From SCRA01 sp035533275 (lineage in GTDB: Bacteria > Vulcanimicrobiota > Vulcanimicrobiia > Vulcanimicrobiales > SCRA01), in contig DATLUD010000008.1 of assembly GCA_035533275.1 (NCBI GenBank), positions 1 to 64,000 on the forward strand: a stretch of DNA of 64,000 bases, written 5' to 3'. Below the pieces are notes generated by a model. The model had not been told where the DNA came from and ran no database searches. It worked only from the letters and a program-made list of their open reading frames with translations. Positions 32,307 to 40,667 of this stretch are shown piece after piece. A program made the translations under genes and the position numbers. How positions within the stretch are numbered: position 1 is the first letter of the stretch; every line of letters begins with the position of its first letter.

Positions 32307-33895
32307 CGAGGGTGCGCCAGCGCCTCGCTGGCGACCAGGTCGAGCACGACCGGCCCCGGTTCGGGGGCGGCTCCGCCCGCGAGCGGAGCCAGCAAGCGTG
32401 CCACGGGCGTCGCCGCCGCGTCGGCGTGCGGCGCCGTCGCGAGCACGCTTCCGAGCATGCCCCAGGTGTACGCCTTGTCGAGGCGCACGTCGAGCCACGG
32501 GCCATCGAGCGGCTGCTTCGGCACGATGACGGTGACGTTCTGCCCGATCTTGGCGGCGTACCGGTTGGGGTCTTTCTTCGACGGGCCGACGATCAGCGCG
32601 CGCACCGTGGCGCCGACGAAGCTCTCGTGATAGGCGCGCGTCCAGCGGTCTTGCGCCTCCGCCAGCCGGCGCAGGCGATCGCCGGCCACGGCGGGATCGA
32701 CGAACCGGTCCCTCCAGCGCGCCGCCTGGGTTCCGCGCCTGGGCGAGTAGATGAACGTAAAGCCGTTCTGGAAGACACCCTCGCTCACGAACGCCAACGT
32801 CTCCTCGAACATCTCCTCCGTCTCGCCGGGAAAGCCGACGATCAGGTCCGTGGTCAGCGCCCACTCGGGACACCGCGCGCGGAACGCGCCTACCTTCTCG
32901 CGGAACTGCTCGATGGTATACTTGCGGTTCATCTGCTTGAGCATGGCGTTGGAGGCCGATTGCAGCGGCAGGTGCAGGCGCGGGTTGAGCTTGCGGATCG
33001 CTCCCAGCGCCTCCAGCGTGCGCTCGTCGAAATCGTTGGGATGTGGGCTGATGAAGGTCAGCCGCTCCAGCCGGTCCTCCGCCGCCACCAGCTCCAGCAG
33101 GTCGGCGAAGCGTGCGCCCGTGGCGGGGCAATGGTAGTGGTTCACCGTCTGACCCACGAGCATGATCTCGCGCGCGCCGCGATCGAGGCGCTCGCGCACG
33201 TCGGCGAGCACCTCGTCGACGGCGCGGTCGGCGAAGCGTCCGCGCACCATCGGCACGATGCAGAACGTGCAGTAGTACGAGCACCCTTGCTGGACGGTGA
33301 CGAACGCCCGCAGCGCGCCCCAGCGCGCGTCGGCCTCCGCCTCCTCGCTGCGCACGGCGCCGTACCCTTCCAGCGCAGCGAGGCTCGCCTCGCTGCCGTC
33401 GTCCTCGTCGGCGAAGGCATCGCGCCACGAACCGAGGCGGTCGATCAGCGCGTCGACGTCCTTGGTGCCGAAGACGGCGTCCACATGCGGCGCCTTGCGC
33501 GGCATGACGTCGCGGTCTTGCTCCGCGAGGCATCCCATCACCACCAGCTTGACGCCGGGATCCTGCGCCTTGATCGCCTTCCACTGGCCGATGCGCCCGT
33601 AGGCGCGCGTCTCGGCGTTGTCGCGCACGGTGCAGGTGTTGAGCACCAGCACGCCGGCCTCTTCCGGGCTCTCCGCGGCGCGATAGCCCAGCGCGAGGGC
33701 TCCGCGCATCACCCGCTCGGAGTCCGCCTCGTTCATCTGGCAACCGAAGGTCTGAATGTAGATCGATGCGCGGCCTGCGCTCAAGTCGTGCTCATCTCCC
33801 TGGACCTCTCCCCGAGGCCGCGTCCGCGAGTCGGATGACTGTTCAACCGGCCTACCGCGGACCCTCTGCTCACCGCGCGCATCACCGTTCGCCAT
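32303..33895 (-). CDS. miaB: tRNA-2-methylthio-N6-dimethylallyladenosine synthase
   Basis: Radical SAM methylthiotransferase of up to 530 residues acting on i6A37 made by MiaA. UPF0004 domain with YIQTFGCQMNEADSE, NTCTVRDNAE and VMGCLAEQ (three cluster Cys); radical SAM Cys in GCSYYCTFC (about residue 207); C-terminal TRAM domain. The first 40 residues are extra and hydrophilic, so a later start is possible. The C-terminus carries an Ala/Pro-rich extension of some 40 residues after TRAM. Confidence 0.95.
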   Translation of the reverse strand: MANGDARGEQRVRGRPVEQSSDSRTRPRGEVQGDEHDLSAGRASIYIQTFGCQMNEADSERVMRGALALGYRAAESPEEAGVLVLNTCTVRDNAETRAYGRIGQWKAIKAQDPGVKLVVMGCLAEQDRDVMPRKAPHVDAVFGTKDVDALIDRLGSWRDAFADEDDGSEASLAALEGYGAVRSEEAEADARWGALRAFVTVQQGCSYYCTFCIVPMVRGRFADRAVDEVLADVRERLDRGAREIMLVGQTVNHYHCPATGARFADLLELVAAEDRLERLTFISPHPNDFDERTLEALGAIRKLNPRLHLPLQSASNAMLKQMNRKYTIEQFREKVGAFRARCPEWALTTDLIVGFPGETEEMFEETLAFVSEGVFQNGFTFIYSPRRGTQAARWRDRFVDPAVAGDRLRRLAEAQDRWTRAYHESFVGATVRALIVGPSKKDPNRYAAKIGQNVTVIVPKQPLDGPWLDVRLDKAYTWGMLGSVLATAPHADAAATPVARLLAPLAGGAAPEPGPVVLDLVASEALAHPR

Positions 33896-33967
33896 CGTGA
33901 ACGCATCTGCGCCCGCGCGCTCGCCCGGCGACGCGCCCGTTCCTCGCCGGCACGCTGGAGTGAGGGG

Positions 33968-34723
33968 CTACTTCTTGCCCCCGGCGTCGAGCCACTGGAG
34001 CAGGGCGAGCGGCAGGTAGAGCCGCCCAGCCACCAACGTGGGTGCCGCGTCGTAGCGCCGCGGCTTGTCGTCGACGGCATAGTCGAGGTGATCCAGGTGG
34101 CCGACCACCTTGTGACCCGCGTAGCGGATCACGAGCTTGCCGCCCACCAGCGTGTAGGCGTCATCGGGGATGTACGTATCGATGGGGGCGATGACCACGG
34201 GACCCGACGTGCTCTTGGCGTGGAGCACCACCACCGTCTCCGTGTCCGGGAAGACCTCCACGTCGCGCGCGACGCTTCCTCCGGGATAGCGCAGCTCCAC
34301 ATAGTGGCGCCCCGCCGCGACCGCGCGGGCGCTCACGGGCACCTTGCCCGCCTCCGAGCCGTCGACGTAGACGGCGCCGCCCGCGAGATCGGAGCGGATG
34401 GCAAGCGTGCCGGTCTGCCGCAATGGGGTGGCCATCGGGGCGAGGCGAATCGACTCCATCAGGGGATCTCCCCCGCCGGCGACGTCGATGCCGACGTCCT
34501 GCACCGCGTAGCCGGCCTTGCTCACGGAGATCACGTGGTGCCCCTCGGCGACCGCAGCGATCACGATGGGGCTCTCGCCCACGAAGGTCCCGTCGATCCA
34601 GATGTCGGCGCGGCTGGGCAAGCTCGAGATGTAGATCGTCCCGCGGGCGGCCTCCGCCGCGGCCGGAGCGGCAGCCGCGGTCAGCGCGGCGAGCAGGGCG
34701 CAACAGAGGAAGAGCGGGCGCAT
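33968..34723 (-). CDS. secreted PEGA-domain protein
   Basis: A 251-residue exported protein with signal peptide (LFLCCALLAALTAAAAPAAAEA), two PEGA repeats (GTIYISSLPSRADIWIDGTF about 27-95; GTLAIRSDLAGGAVYVDGSE about 105-175) and a C-terminal piece (YTLVGGKLVIRYAGHKVV, LVAGRLYLPLALLQWL) similar to copper-amine-oxidase-N-like modules. PEGA domains are surface-layer-type beta modules. Divergent from der. Confidence 0.85.
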   Translation of the reverse strand: MRPLFLCCALLAALTAAAAPAAAEAARGTIYISSLPSRADIWIDGTFVGESPIVIAAVAEGHHVISVSKAGYAVQDVGIDVAGGGDPLMESIRLAPMATPLRQTGTLAIRSDLAGGAVYVDGSEAGKVPVSARAVAAGRHYVELRYPGGSVARDVEVFPDTETVVVLHAKSTSGPVVIAPIDTYIPDDAYTLVGGKLVIRYAGHKVVGHLDHLDYAVDDKPRRYDAAPTLVAGRLYLPLALLQWLDAGGKK

Positions 34724-34784
34724 CGGCACCTCGCTTCGAGCCCTCCGTAGGTCGAGCCCTCCGCGCGGCGAATGGTGGGCGGCT

Positions 34785-36140
34785 ATGTATGCCACCGTGG
34801 CCATCGTCGGACGCCCCAACGTGGGGAAGAGCGCGCTCTTCAACCGGTTGGTCGGCCAGCGCCTCGCGATCGTGGAGGACGTTCCGGGCGTCACGCGCGA
34901 CCGCCTCTACGCCGTCGCCGAATGGCGGGGGCGCCGCTTCACGCTGGCGGACACCGGCGGCATCGAGGCCGACGTCGACTTGCGCAAGGAGGCGACCGAC
35001 GAGCTCACGCGCATCCGGGCCAACGCGCGCCGCCAGGCCGAAGCGGCGGCGCGGGAGGCCGACGTGGTGGTCTTCGTGGTCGACGGACGCGAGGGCTACA
35101 ACCCGCTCGACGACGAGGTCGCCCTGATCCTCCGGCGGGCCAAGCGCAACGTCGTGTTCGTGGCCAACAAGGTCGAGTCGCCGTCGGCGCGCCTCTCGGC
35201 GACGGCTGAGTTCGCGCGCCTGGGCTTCGGGGAGCCCATCGGCGTCTCCGCGATCCACGGGGAGGGCACGGGTGATCTCCTCGACGCCATCTACGAGCGC
35301 CTCCCCGCCGAGAGCGCGGCGCCGCCCGAGGACGAGCTGGCCATCGCCATCATCGGTCAGCCCAACGTCGGCAAGTCGTCGCTGCTCAACGCCTTGGCGG
35401 GGCAGGAGCGGGCCATCGTCTCGCCCGTCGCCGGAACGACGCGCGACGCGATCGACGAGGTGGTCGAGCGCGAAGGGCGACGCCTGCGCTTGATCGACAC
35501 TGCCGGCATCCGCCGTCACGTCGACAAGAAGGACCCCGTGGAGTACTACTCCAGCCTACGCTCGCTGAACGCCATCTCGCGCAGCGACGTGGTGCTCTTG
35601 CTGATCGACGCCATGAAGGGAATCCTCGCGCAGGACCGCCGCCTGGCGGGCGTTGCCGTGGAGGAGCGTAAAGCGCTGATCCTCGTGGTCAACAAGTGGG
35701 ATCTGGCACTCGAGCAAGGCGGCTACGGTCAAGGCGAGCTGACGCAGATCCTCCACGAGCAGCTGGGGTTCGCGTCCTATGTTCCGGTGGTCTTCCTCTC
35801 GGCGCTGACCAAGCGCGGACTGGGCAAGCTCCTCCCGCTCATCCAGCGCGTTGCCGACAACCTGGTGCGCCGCGTGCCCACGCCGAAGCTCAACGACGTC
35901 CTCCGCGACGCGATGCTGGCCCATCCCCCGCCGCCGGTCAAGGGGCGAATGCTCAAGGTGTTCTACGTCTCGCAGCCGTTCGAGAAGCCACCCGGCTTCG
36001 CGTTCGTCACGAACGATCCGGAGCTCGTCCACTTCTCCTACCGGCGCTATCTGGAAAACGTGATCCGCCAGCATTTCGACTTCGAAGGCGTGCCGATCAG
36101 CCTGCACTTCCGCGAACGCGGTGCCGCGGAGGCCACATGA
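34785..36140 (+). CDS. der: GTPase Der (EngA)
   Basis: Essential ribosome assembly GTPase of 451 residues for the 50S subunit. Two tandem G domains: GRPNVGKSALFNRL and VVDGREGYNPLD, then GQPNVGKSSLLNALAG with GTTRDAIDE, DTAGIRRHV and NKWDLAL, and a C-terminal KH-like domain. ATG start. Overlaps plsY by four bases (ATGA). Confidence 0.97.
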   Translation: MYATVAIVGRPNVGKSALFNRLVGQRLAIVEDVPGVTRDRLYAVAEWRGRRFTLADTGGIEADVDLRKEATDELTRIRANARRQAEAAAREADVVVFVVDGREGYNPLDDEVALILRRAKRNVVFVANKVESPSARLSATAEFARLGFGEPIGVSAIHGEGTGDLLDAIYERLPAESAAPPEDELAIAIIGQPNVGKSSLLNALAGQERAIVSPVAGTTRDAIDEVVEREGRRLRLIDTAGIRRHVDKKDPVEYYSSLRSLNAISRSDVVLLLIDAMKGILAQDRRLAGVAVEERKALILVVNKWDLALEQGGYGQGELTQILHEQLGFASYVPVVFLSALTKRGLGKLLPLIQRVADNLVRRVPTPKLNDVLRDAMLAHPPPPVKGRMLKVFYVSQPFEKPPGFAFVTNDPELVHFSYRRYLENVIRQHFDFEGVPISLHFRERGAAEAT

Positions 36141-36736
36141 TCGTCGCAGCCGCTCTCGTCGCCGCCTTCGTTGTCGGCTCCATCCCCTTTGGGATCGTCG
36201 TCGGCCGCGGCCTCTTCGGCGTCGACATCCGCTCGCTAGGGAGCGGCAACATCGGCGCCGCCAACGCCTTTCGCGCCCTGCCGAAGTGGGGTGCCGCGCT
36301 CGTCCTCGTGGGCGATGCCCTCAAGGGGCTCCTCCCCGTCCTCGCGGCGCAGCGCCTCGCCCTGGATCCCTGGTGGGTGGTGGCCGTCGGCCTAGCCGCC
36401 ATCCTCGGGCACAACTACTCCCTCTTTCTCGGCGGCCGGGGCGGCAAGGGGGTGGCCACCGGCCTCGGCGTGCTGATCGCCCTCTCTCCGCCCGCGGCGC
36501 TGGCCTCCATCGCCGTCTGGGTGGCCGTCGTCCTCATCACGGGCTACGCCAGCCTCGGATCGATCCTGCTGAACCTCGCTCAACCGTTCGCCCTCTGGGG
36601 CTTCACCCGCCAGCCCGCCGACGCGGTCTTCGGGTCGGCGGCGTTCCTGCTGGTCCTCTGGCGCCATCGCGAAAACGTCCATCGCCTGCTCCACGGGCGA
36701 GAGCACTCGCTCTTCAAGCGCCGGACCGCCCCCTAA
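36137..36736 (+). CDS. plsY: acyl-phosphate:glycerol-3-phosphate acyltransferase
   Basis: Membrane enzyme that adds the first acyl chain to glycerol-3-phosphate. 199 residues, about five helices. Motifs SIPFGIVVGR, SLGSGNIGAANAFR and GHNYSLFLGGRGGKGVATGLG are all intact. Coupled to der by an ATGA overlap; der-plsY is a recurring order. Confidence 0.96.
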   Translation: MIVAAALVAAFVVGSIPFGIVVGRGLFGVDIRSLGSGNIGAANAFRALPKWGAALVLVGDALKGLLPVLAAQRLALDPWWVVAVGLAAILGHNYSLFLGGRGGKGVATGLGVLIALSPPAALASIAVWVAVVLITGYASLGSILLNLAQPFALWGFTRQPADAVFGSAAFLLVLWRHRENVHRLLHGREHSLFKRRTAP

Positions 36737-36802
36737 AGGGGGTGCGCGCCGCGCTCGCGAACCGCGGAGAGTTTTGCCGCCCATGGAGTCCTGCAACCGC
36801 AC

Positions 36803-37363
36803 ATGATCTCTAGCAACGATTTTCGCAACGGCGTCACCATCATGATCGACGGCCAGCTCTGGACCGTGGTCGAGTTTCTCCACGTGAAGCCCGGCAAGGG
36901 CGCGGCGTTCGTGCGCACCAAACTCAAGAACGTGAAGACCGGGCAGACCTTGGAACGCACGTTCCGGGCCGGCGAGAAAGTGGAGCGCGCCACCGTCGAC
37001 AATCGCGAGATGCAGATGCTCTACAACGACGCGGACGGCTACCATTTCATGGATCTGGAGAGCTACGAGAACGTCACGCTCCAGCGCGACCTGATCGGAG
37101 ACGCGGCCGACTTCCTCAAAGACGGCATGAAGATCCAGGTGCAGTTCCACGACAACGTGGCGATCGGCGCCGATCTCCCGGCGCACGTCGAGCTCGAGGT
37201 CAAGGAGACCGAGCCGGGCTTCAAGGGGGACACCGCGACGGGCGCCACCAAGCCCGCCTTCCTCGAGACGGGGGCCACGGTGAACGTGCCGCTCTTCGTC
37301 AACCCCGGCGACGTCATCCGCATCGACACGCGCGACCGCCGGTACATCGGCCGCGTGCAGTAA
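36803..37363 (+). CDS. efp: translation elongation factor P
   Basis: Relieves ribosome stalling at polyproline stretches, relevant for a genome this rich in Pro codons. 186 residues, three beta-barrels: NDFRNGVTIMIDGQLWTVVEF, acceptor lysine Lys32 in PGKGAAF (corresponds to E. coli Lys34), and OB domain ending PGDVIRIDTRDRRYIGRVQ. No EpmA/EpmB/EarP gene is in view, so the modification type is unknown. Confidence 0.97.
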   Translation: MISSNDFRNGVTIMIDGQLWTVVEFLHVKPGKGAAFVRTKLKNVKTGQTLERTFRAGEKVERATVDNREMQMLYNDADGYHFMDLESYENVTLQRDLIGDAADFLKDGMKIQVQFHDNVAIGADLPAHVELEVKETEPGFKGDTATGATKPAFLETGATVNVPLFVNPGDVIRIDTRDRRYIGRVQ

Positions 37364-37393
37364 GGCCTACGGCCGGGGCGCGCCTCCGGCACT

Positions 37394-37417
37394 TAGCAGG
37401 GTGCGGAAGAACCCCTG
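37394..37417. repeat. 24-base stem-loop repeat, copy 1
   Basis: TAGCAGGGTGCGG followed by AAGAACCCCTG; the ends CAGGG/CCCTG pair. It lies 30 bases after efp and directly beside the stop codon of the convergent permease gene. A second copy, differing at one base, is at 39992. Possibly a bidirectional terminator or a REP-like element. Confidence 0.65.
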
Positions 37418-38629
37418 TTAGCGCACGACCCACAGCCAGAGCGCCGTGACCAGGATCATCGGCGGCACCACCACCGCGCCGAGGCGTAGGTACTCGCGCG
37501 TGCTCACGCGTACTCCGCGCTGCCGGAGCACCGAGAGCCACAGGATGGTGGCCAGCGAACCGGCGGTCGTCAGATTGGGGCCGATGTCCACTCCCGCGAT
37601 GAGCGGGTAGGCGATCGCGGGCGTCGGGGCGTGCGCCACCACGTAGGACGACGCCACCGCCACGGGCAGATTGTTGAGGACATTCGCGAGCAGCGCAGCC
37701 CCCGCCGAGGCCGCGAGGATCGCCGCCAAGGCGCCGGCGCGAGCCACCGTGTCGAGCGCCGCCAGCGCGACTTGGACGAAGCCTCCTCTGGCGACGCCGT
37801 CGAGCAAGGCGAAGAGCGCCGCCAGCAGGGCGAAGGTCGACCAGCCCACGTGACGCACGGCCTCGCGCGCGGGGACCGCCGCGACGGCCAGCGCTGCCAG
37901 CGCCCCGACCGCCGCGACCGGCCCGAGCGGCCAGCCCGCCAGCAGCGCCGCCACATAGGCGGCGCCGACGCAGACGACGGCGGTCAGGGCTCGGACGGCG
38001 CGCCTGGGGATGGGGCCGGCCGGGGTGAACTCGTACGTACCCCTCAGGCGCGGGGCGAAGAGCCAGAGGAAGAGCAGCAGGTTGATGGCCAGCGCGGCGA
38101 TCTGCGGGGGACCCAGGTGCAGCAGGTACGCGCCGAGGTGCGGCCGCGGCAGAACCAGCACGTTGGCCGGGTTGGCGAAGGGCAGGCCGAACGACGCCGT
38201 ATCGGCCACGAACGTGCACGCGAAGAGATAGGGCAGCGGGTCGCCCTCGCGGCGCGCCACCGCGCGGAAGACCATGGGCGTGAAGACGAGCGCCGTGGCG
38301 TCGTTGGAGAGCAGGGCCGTGACGGCGGCGCCTGCGAGATAGATGGCCACGAAGAGACGGCGGCGCGAGCCTCGTGCCCGCTCCACCAGCACGTCGGCGA
38401 GCCATGCGAAGAGGCCGCTGCTCTCGGCGGCGGTGGAGAGCCCCATGAGCCCGAGGATGAAAAGCAGGACGTTCCATTGGTCAAGGACGGCGCGCGCCGC
38501 GTCGGCGACCGGCTCGACGCCCACCAGCACCGCGATGGCGGCGCCTCCCACGGCCCAAATCCATTCCCGCACGCGGAACGGGCGGATGCCGACGAAGAGC
38601 ATCGCAATCGCCGCGATCGCCAACGCCAC
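37418..38629 (-). CDS. ArsB/SLC13-type inner-membrane permease
   Basis: A 403-residue transporter of the ion-transporter superfamily. About 11 helices; NVLLFILGLMGLSTAAESSG, LLSNDATALVFTPMVF and FANPANVLVLPRP match ArsB/NhaD-like half-sites (SNDATA...N), and the second half has LLANVLNNLPVAVASSYV with IGPNLTTAGSLATILW. This family moves arsenite, Na+/H+ or dicarboxylates; no ars genes adjoin, so the substrate is unknown. GTG start. Confidence 0.85.
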   Translation of the reverse strand: MALAIAAIAMLFVGIRPFRVREWIWAVGGAAIAVLVGVEPVADAARAVLDQWNVLLFILGLMGLSTAAESSGLFAWLADVLVERARGSRRRLFVAIYLAGAAVTALLSNDATALVFTPMVFRAVARREGDPLPYLFACTFVADTASFGLPFANPANVLVLPRPHLGAYLLHLGPPQIAALAINLLLFLWLFAPRLRGTYEFTPAGPIPRRAVRALTAVVCVGAAYVAALLAGWPLGPVAAVGALAALAVAAVPAREAVRHVGWSTFALLAALFALLDGVARGGFVQVALAALDTVARAGALAAILAASAGAALLANVLNNLPVAVASSYVVAHAPTPAIAYPLIAGVDIGPNLTTAGSLATILWLSVLRQRGVRVSTREYLRLGAVVVPPMILVTALWLWVVR

Positions 38630-38641
38630 TCGCGACCGCCC

Positions 38642-39067
38642 TCAGATCACGTAATGGAGGACGGCGTGCGCGGCCCGGTGGCGGTCAACGAGGTCCGCGA
38701 GCGAGATGCCCGCGAGGGCCGCCTCGAGAGCGCGGCCGACGTCGGCGAGCGCCCCTTCGACCGCGCCGCGCGCCCCGGTGGCGCCGCCCGCGGGATCTTC
38801 GAAGAGCTCCCGGTCGAAACGGCGCACCACGTCCGCAAGGGTGATCGCCGAGGCGGGGCGTGCCAAGCGGTATCCGCCTTGACTGCCGCGGCGGCTCTCC
38901 ACGATGCCAGCCGACTTCATGGCCAGCATGATCTGCGGAAGAAAGCGCTCGGGGATCCCTTGCGCGCGAGCGATGTCCTCGATGCGCATCAACTCGCGCT
39001 CGTCGGTTGCCAAGGCAAGCTCGAGCAGGGCGCGGACGGCATACACGGATTTCGCAGAGAGACGCAC
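38642..39067 (-). CDS. Rrf2 family transcriptional regulator lacking cysteines
   Basis: A 141-residue winged-helix regulator: MRLSAKSVYAVRALLELALA, IARAQGIPERFLPQIMLAMKSAGIVESRRGSQGGYRLARP. IscR-type Rrf2 members bind an Fe-S cluster through three Cys; this protein has no Cys at all and so resembles cysteine-metabolism regulator CymR in that respect. It diverges from a TauE-type sulfur-compound exporter by 87 bases, which fits sulfur control. GTG start. Confidence 0.85.
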   Translation of the reverse strand: MRLSAKSVYAVRALLELALATDERELMRIEDIARAQGIPERFLPQIMLAMKSAGIVESRRGSQGGYRLARPASAITLADVVRRFDRELFEDPAGGATGARGAVEGALADVGRALEAALAGISLADLVDRHRAAHAVLHYVI

Positions 39068-39154
39068 GCGTGTACCTTGGCGAGGCCGCGCGGAGCGTCC
39101 TGGCGCCGGCGGCCGCGGGGAAAATTGCGCCTAGGTGAAAGGAGTTCTCGATTC

Positions 39155-39994
39155 ATGCAACCCAATGAGGCGGCGATGGAAGCATTCGGACTCTCGCTCG
39201 CCCTGTTCGTCGTCGGATTGGCCGCGAGCCTCTACGGCTCGCTGGTTGGACTTGGCGGCGGGTTCATCGCGCTCCCCGTGCTGCGCCTCTTCTTCGGGCT
39301 GCCGACCACGGAAGTCGCCGGCGCCTCGATCGTGATGGTGACGGTCAGCTCGCTGGCCTCGGGGTCGGCGTTCCTGCGCGCGCGCCGCATCGACGTGCCT
39401 CTCGCCCTCTCGTTCGCCATCTTCGGAATCCCCGGCAGCATCATCGGCGCCGCTCTGAGCCACCGGATCCCGACCAAGGGCTTCGACCTCGCCTACGCGG
39501 CGATGCTCTTCGTCTTCGCCACGCAACTCATCCTCGGCAAAGGCGTCAAGGCCGACGGCAGCCCGCGCTTTGCGCCGTTCTCCACCGAGCGCAAGTTCAC
39601 GGATCGCGACGGCAAGACGTGGCGGTACCGCGTCAGCTACCCCGTCGCCGCCGTTACCGGCTTCGTGGTGGGCATCATCTCCTCGCTCTTCGGCATCGGC
39701 GGAGGAGTCGTGCAGGTCCCGGCCATGATCGGGCTCTTCGGCATCCCCGCCCACATCGCGACCGCGACGTCGGCGGGCATCATCGCCATCGTCGGCCTCT
39801 CCGGCACGTTCGCCCACATGGCGCACGGCGACGTGCACCCGGTCTACGCAGTCCCGCTGGCGCTCGGGGCCTTGGTCGGCGGCCAAGTGGGGCCGCTCAT
39901 CAACCGGCGCATCTCCTCACCCGCGCTGCTCAAGGCGCTGGCCGCGGCGCTGCTGCTTGCCGCGGTGGGCCTGGCGGCCAAGCACATCGCCTAG
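39155..39994 (+). CDS. TauE/SafE family sulfite/anion exporter
   Basis: A 279-residue inner-membrane permease with two TauE repeats: SLYGSLVGLGGGFIALPVLRL, GASIVMVTVSSLASGSAFLR and FVVGIISSLFGIGGGVVQVPAM, ATATSAGIIAIVGLSG. The central loop (about 130-165) is hydrophilic and atypical. Family members export sulfite, sulfoacetate or similar organosulfonates. AAAGGAG precedes the ATG by ten bases. Neighbouring Rrf2 regulator is likely its controller. Confidence 0.88.
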   Translation: MQPNEAAMEAFGLSLALFVVGLAASLYGSLVGLGGGFIALPVLRLFFGLPTTEVAGASIVMVTVSSLASGSAFLRARRIDVPLALSFAIFGIPGSIIGAALSHRIPTKGFDLAYAAMLFVFATQLILGKGVKADGSPRFAPFSTERKFTDRDGKTWRYRVSYPVAAVTGFVVGIISSLFGIGGGVVQVPAMIGLFGIPAHIATATSAGIIAIVGLSGTFAHMAHGDVHPVYAVPLALGALVGGQVGPLINRRISSPALLKALAAALLLAAVGLAAKHIA

Positions 39995-40015
39995 CAGGGT
40001 GCGGAAAAACCCCTG
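39992..40015. repeat. 24-base stem-loop repeat, copy 2
   Basis: Same sequence as at 37394 with G to A at one loop base (AAAAACCCCTG). It begins at the TauE stop codon and lies in a convergent gene junction (TauE and SprT-like). The loop is A-rich on this strand, and the complement would read GGGGTTTTTCC. Function as terminator is inferred. Confidence 0.65.
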
Positions 40016-40046
40016 CGCTGATCGCTAGGATCTGTCGGACTATATC

Positions 40047-40589
40047 CTAGGGCGGCGCCTCCAGCTCCCGCCCCTCGGGATCGGAGAGGTCGAGAACGCC
40101 CACGATCTGGTAGACGCGGAGGCGATAGCGCGCGTCGAAGGCGCGCCGGCTGCAGCGCCCGCACGAGACGTTTTCCGGCGGGCGCCGCCGGCGCAGCAGC
40201 TCCACGGCGCAATGCGGACACTTGAGGATGTACCTCCGCCCGCTGGGGTGCTTCTCGATCCGCCCCATGTCGTGGTAGATGCTCGCGATGCCCAGTTCGC
40301 GCATCTTCCGCTTGAAGGCCGAGGTATGCCCCGAGTCCATGCCCTTGGCATCGAGCCAGGCATGGATCATCTCGTGGAGGAGCGTCTCCTCGAGCCGTTC
40401 GGGGTGCCTGCGGAAGTGCTTGGGCGAGAGCTCGATCGTCGGCGGCTTGTGGATGATGCGGCCGGCGACGGTCGAGAACCGCCCGTTGTAGGCGATGCGG
40501 TAGGGAGGGATCTCCCCGCCGAAATATTGGAGGTTCAGGCGAGCGAAGAGCAATTGCAGCTCTGCCTCGCTGGGCAAGGGGGCATCCAT
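40047..40589 (-). CDS. SprT-like zinc metalloprotease-fold protein
   Basis: A 180-residue protein with an N-terminal SprT domain: LFARLNLQYFGGEIPPYRIAY, active-site helix TLLHEMIHAWLD (HExxH) and the later GHTSAFKRKMRELG. A C-terminal zinc ribbon has KCPHCAVELL and VSCGRCSRRAF. Related to eukaryotic Spartan SprT domains, which digest DNA-protein crosslinks; the bacterial role is mostly unproven. The ATG at 40589 is used; divergent from hpd. Confidence 0.88.
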   Translation of the reverse strand: MDAPLPSEAELQLLFARLNLQYFGGEIPPYRIAYNGRFSTVAGRIIHKPPTIELSPKHFRRHPERLEETLLHEMIHAWLDAKGMDSGHTSAFKRKMRELGIASIYHDMGRIEKHPSGRRYILKCPHCAVELLRRRRPPENVSCGRCSRRAFDARYRLRVYQIVGVLDLSDPEGRELEAPP

Positions 40590-40667
40590 CGGCAAGCCAG
40601 CGTTCCCGGCGGCCCCGGGTCCACCCTCCCCAGGACCGGCGGATTCGCCCTGCGAAGCCCCTAGCGC

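Noticed and set aside
34724..34784. Direct repeat TCGAGCCCTCCG in the der/PEGA divergent region
   Set aside because: Only two short copies in GC-rich DNA without symmetry; not enough for an operator call.
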